Positions 61,264 to 64,000 of a DNA stretch of 64,000 nt are shown here, one piece after another (within the stretch, counting starts at the first letter, position 1; each line of letters begins with the position of its first letter). Location of the stretch: positions 1 through 64,000 of the forward strand of contig ONPG01000004.1 in NCBI GenBank assembly GCA_900319645.1. The letters run 5' to 3'. Source of the DNA: an uncultured Bacteroidales bacterium. Its GTDB lineage: Bacteria; Bacteroidota; Bacteroidia; Bacteroidales; Paludibacteraceae. A program made the position numbers and the translations under genes. The notes beneath the pieces are model-generated. The model was given only the letters and a program-made list of their open reading frames with translations, was not told the origin of the DNA and did no database searches.

Positions 61264-63130
61264 TTTTCTTTTCGCGTTTCTGGTTGCGTGCTGCACGGCG
61301 TTCAGCACGGCGTGCGACACGTGCCTTGTGGCGATCGTCAATCGTGTTGGCTCGGTTGATAATATTCTCGCTGATACGATCGAAGCCCGTCTCCAGACGC
61401 TGGATAAGATTGAACTTGGAACGTCGTTTCTCGTCCTGCATCAGCAGGTTGAACTTAAACTGGCCGTCGCGGAAACCATCCTGAAGACACGCGGCTTTGA
61501 ATCGCGCGTACGCGTTTGAAAGGAGTATGTGCGTCTCAGGATCGTGCAGGCGGAATGACTTCCGTTTGGATTCGTACTCGAGGTTGATCTGCTGGAGTTT
61601 GGCATCGACCACTTTGGTGAACACTTCGGCTTCCGTCTGGCGAATTTTTTCGTTCTCGAACTCGTAGTAGAAATGGTATCTGGACTCCTCCACATCCGCA
61701 AAGCCGACAAAGAACTTGGTCTTGATGCCGGTTTCCTCCTCTGCCTTGTGCACGGCATCAAGGAACTGGGGTTCGTAGAGTTTCTCTCCCGTCATGGAGA
61801 CGATGCCGTTGACCTTGCTGATCATGTGCACGGTAGGCGTGTTGCGGTAGAAGCCGCCCACCTCGATGAGGTCGTTCATGTTGTAACGGAAAAGACCCGA
61901 ATAGGTCGTCACGTAGGCGCAGTAGCGTTTGCCGAGCTCGAGTTCGGAGATCTGAAGGAAATGTTTGTTGGGTTTGTCCAGTTCGCTTTCCTCGACGAAC
62001 TCGTAATAATGGAAATGCGGGAAGAGGACCGATTCGTTGGTGTCGTCGAGCGAGAAACCGAAACGGCACTCGGTGGCGATATAGCCAAGTTCCTGGTAGA
62101 AGGTCTTGTCCCAGTCGAACATATCCATATATTTGTCCATGTAAATCTTGGTGTTGCCGCATTTCCACGTGCTGAGGTATTGCAGCCACGGCCAGAAATC
62201 CTTGGGTTCGAGCGTCCCTTTCTCCGCCAGGATCTTTCTCAGTTCGTCCGCCCGCTCGGGATTAGGCGCCATATACGCGTCGAGTTCGTCGCGGATGTCA
62301 AAGGGTATCTCAAAATCCTTGGTAAGCGTACCGTGCTCGATGTCGTTGATCATCAGATCGGTGTTCTCGTGGAGCGCACGGAGGAGTTCGAGTATCGTGG
62401 ATGGGTTGGCGGTCGCCCAGAGTGTGACATCGCGATGCTGTAGCGCCAGACGCATAAGCGTATAGTTGCGGGCGGCGTAGTCCGGGATAGACATCACGCA
62501 CGAAGGCGCCGTGTAATGTTTTTTGATAATAGCCGGAATGTCTCGTACGAGCACACCGCTGACCGAGCCGTAGAGGGTGCCGTCCGGAGCGTATCCTTCG
62601 CACTCCTTGCCCACCGTCGTGAAAATATGTCCGCCGAAAATACGGCTGCGGTGCTTGACGAAGTTCCACGTCCAGATGTGGGACATCTTGCCATAGACAT
62701 CCTTGAGATACTTATGGGTCATCGGAATCCATTTGGGTTCGGAGGTAGTGCCGGAAGTGGTGGCGTACATATCGGGTTTGCCCGGGAAAAGGACGTTCTC
62801 CTCCCCGTTTTTATGCCTCTCCACGTAAGGCCGGAGCGTCTCGAAAGAGTCGTTGACGGGCACGTAGAGGCGATAAAGCCGGAAGAGGTCGTCGGCGGTG
62901 GTAGCGGAAAGAATACGATCGAAATGATGCTCCTTGCCATAAACCGTGTCGCGGCTGATAGTCAGGATGTCACGCAGGGTTTTCTCCGCCGTGTGCTTGG
63001 GTTTGCGACTCCAGAAACGCAGACGGAGTGTCTGCGAGCCGCCTACCAGCATCAGCATGAAGTTGATCAGAAACGGGTATGGCAGTGCTCTGCCTTCATT
63101 GTCCAGATACGGTTTTTGTTTGTTGCTCAT
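61250..63130 (-). CDS. GH3 auxin-responsive promoter family (acyl-adenylate-forming) protein
   Basis: 626 residues from the ATG giving SNKQKPYLDNEGRALPYPF, which avoids a long overlap with the RND gene. ATP-binding motif 1 TSGTTSEPKWIPMTH near residue 145; YATTSGTTSEPK, FRYNMNDLIEVGGFYRNTP near residue 450 and the C-terminal SKVNGIVSMTGEKLYEPQF are GH3 blocks. Plant GH3 enzymes conjugate amino acids to acyl acids; the bacterial members are uncharacterised but are frequent near lipid genes in Bacteroidetes. A basic, Arg-rich tail of ~35 residues ends the protein. Confidence 0.92.
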   Translation of the reverse strand: MSNKQKPYLDNEGRALPYPFLINFMLMLVGGSQTLRLRFWSRKPKHTAEKTLRDILTISRDTVYGKEHHFDRILSATTADDLFRLYRLYVPVNDSFETLRPYVERHKNGEENVLFPGKPDMYATTSGTTSEPKWIPMTHKYLKDVYGKMSHIWTWNFVKHRSRIFGGHIFTTVGKECEGYAPDGTLYGSVSGVLVRDIPAIIKKHYTAPSCVMSIPDYAARNYTLMRLALQHRDVTLWATANPSTILELLRALHENTDLMINDIEHGTLTKDFEIPFDIRDELDAYMAPNPERADELRKILAEKGTLEPKDFWPWLQYLSTWKCGNTKIYMDKYMDMFDWDKTFYQELGYIATECRFGFSLDDTNESVLFPHFHYYEFVEESELDKPNKHFLQISELELGKRYCAYVTTYSGLFRYNMNDLIEVGGFYRNTPTVHMISKVNGIVSMTGEKLYEPQFLDAVHKAEEETGIKTKFFVGFADVEESRYHFYYEFENEKIRQTEAEVFTKVVDAKLQQINLEYESKRKSFRLHDPETHILLSNAYARFKAACLQDGFRDGQFKFNLLMQDEKRRSKFNLIQRLETGFDRISENIINRANTIDDRHKARVARRAERRAARNQKREKKSENS

Positions 63131-64000
63131 CGTCCGTTTGATTTGGTTCGTCCGCGGTTGCAGGCTCTGAGAAACGGTTCTTCTTGCCGTAAACCCCCCA
63201 TTTATCCAACGCCACAAGCACAGCCGGGACAACAGTGAGTATTAAGAGTATTGCGACAAATGCACCCACAGCGATGCAGCCGACAATATTAGAAATCATC
63301 AAATCGTCAATGAGTGCCGCCATCACGCCCGGAGCAATAACCATAATCAGTCCGGAAGTCATGATTGTGCGGATCGAACCTCTATAAGCCGCAGCGGCTG
63401 CGTCCTTGGGCAGCATCGTACGGCGGTATTCGCGGTAGTAGTTCGTGAGGAGAATACCATAATCAATCGTGGCTCCCATCAAGATGGCCTGCACGATCAG
63501 GTAAGCGAGATACAGCATCTGTCCTGCCACCAAACCGGACACCACCACATTGACGTACACCGCCGTCATCACAGTCACCACGAGAATAGTCGGAACGATG
63601 AGGGAACGGAACGTGACAGCCACAATCAGGAAGATAGACAGGATGGTGAGCAACGTAACGATATTCATCTCGTGGTTGAAGCCGTTGCGCATTTCGGCGT
63701 ACATCACCGACTCGCCCACGTAGAAATGTTCATTCTCCAGACAAGCGTCCGCCATCGAGGTGAGTCTGTCCACAAACGCGTAAGTCTCAGGCGACTCAGG
63801 AGGCAGCGAGGTGAGTAGCACTAACAGCGAATGGTCGGGCTTGCGCATTTGTCCGATGCCGTCCATCACTTGTGTGCGGACCTCAGCCACTTGGGTGCGC
63901 GAACTATCCGGGATAATTGCCGCCAGGCGCGGGTCATAGACCAAGGTATCGCACACGAAGAGAAGCAAGCGGTCCAGTCCCAAGTGGATTGTATCGCACT
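63096..64000 (-). CDS. RND/MMPL family transporter, C-terminal part
   Basis: The frame is open to the last base of the window, so the N-terminal part is missing; at least 300 residues are seen. The C-terminal SSD-like bundle has five or six helices with MGATIDYGILLTNYYRE (the D-Y relay block) and TSGLIMVIAPGVMAA. MMPL-type RND proteins export lipids or hydrophobic compounds. The last 35 bases overlap the GH3 start, so the genes are likely co-translated, supporting a joint lipid-export function. Confidence 0.9.
   Translation of the reverse strand, partial: CDTIHLGLDRLLLFVCDTLVYDPRLAAIIPDSSRTQVAEVRTQVMDGIGQMRKPDHSLLVLLTSLPPESPETYAFVDRLTSMADACLENEHFYVGESVMYAEMRNGFNHEMNIVTLLTILSIFLIVAVTFRSLIVPTILVVTVMTAVYVNVVVSGLVAGQMLYLAYLIVQAILMGATIDYGILLTNYYREYRRTMLPKDAAAAAYRGSIRTIMTSGLIMVIAPGVMAALIDDLMISNIVGCIAVGAFVAILLILTVVPAVLVALDKWGVYGKKNRFSEPATADEPNQTDDEQQTKTVSGQ

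Noticed and set aside
61673-62443. Plus-strand ORF of 256 codons opposite the GH3 gene
   Set aside because: Antisense shadow in GC-rich DNA; the GH3 frame is clearly the coding one.

Overview
The window reads as a Bacteroidales chromosome, most likely from an uncultured host-associated (gut) member. The main evidence is the promoters: at least eleven start points carry the Bacteroidetes pair of TTTG (-33) and TAnnTTTG (-7) separated by 20-21 nt. Protein families (SPASM radical SAM, DUF3987, Bro-N, AAA_14/DUF4143, S23 four-helix bundle protein, GH3) and weak Shine-Dalgarno signals agree. I cannot name the genus.

Layout. (1) 1-3.0 kb: a small operon of an M42 metallopeptidase, a 36-residue Cys-containing peptide, a hairpin, a radical SAM/SPASM enzyme and a translationally coupled partner that leaves the window. 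It looks like a peptide-modification (RiPP-like) locus. (2) 3.1-48.8 kb: a very large AT-rich surface-polysaccharide locus, almost entirely on the minus strand. It holds about ten glycosyltransferases, a Wzy-like polymerase/ligase, a GtrA/GtrB pair with two tandem GT-C transferases, an MBOAT plus SGNH-like pair, CotH, ATP-grasp, two FemAB-like proteins and several acyltransferases. Precursor genes indicate UDP-galactofuranose (glf), a CDP-6-deoxyhexose (rfbF, rfbG, 3,5-epimerase-like cupin, reductase), a 3-amino-3,6-dideoxyhexose (FdtA- and FdtB-like) with a coupled MaoC/CitE pair, and a possible CMP-activated ulosonic-type acid (aldolase, HAD phosphatase, KdsB-like). A Wzt-type ATPase closes the block; no Wzm or Wzx was found. 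Three genes look like independent insertions: the AlbA/Schlafen-like protein, the plus-strand AAA ATPase, and the four-helix bundle protein. (3) 49.2-52.3 kb: Bro-N protein, DUF3987 protein and a small partner, with long inverted and direct repeats. (4) 52.4-64 kb: GC-richer, housekeeping-like DNA with gmd/fcl for GDP-L-fucose; an SDR / flavin oxidoreductase / steroid 5-alpha-reductase-like operon resembling bile-acid and steroid reducing operons of gut Bacteroidales; then EamA, PlsC-like, HAD, GH3 and an RND/MMPL gene cut by the window end.

A second layer of structure is a family of hairpin-plus-short-word repeats. They fill intergenic spaces and have also inserted, in frame, into at least three coding genes. 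A G10 tract inside an acyltransferase gene and octamer repeats inside a FemAB-like gene are possible phase-variation sites. No rRNA, tRNA, CRISPR array or complete insertion sequence was recognised.
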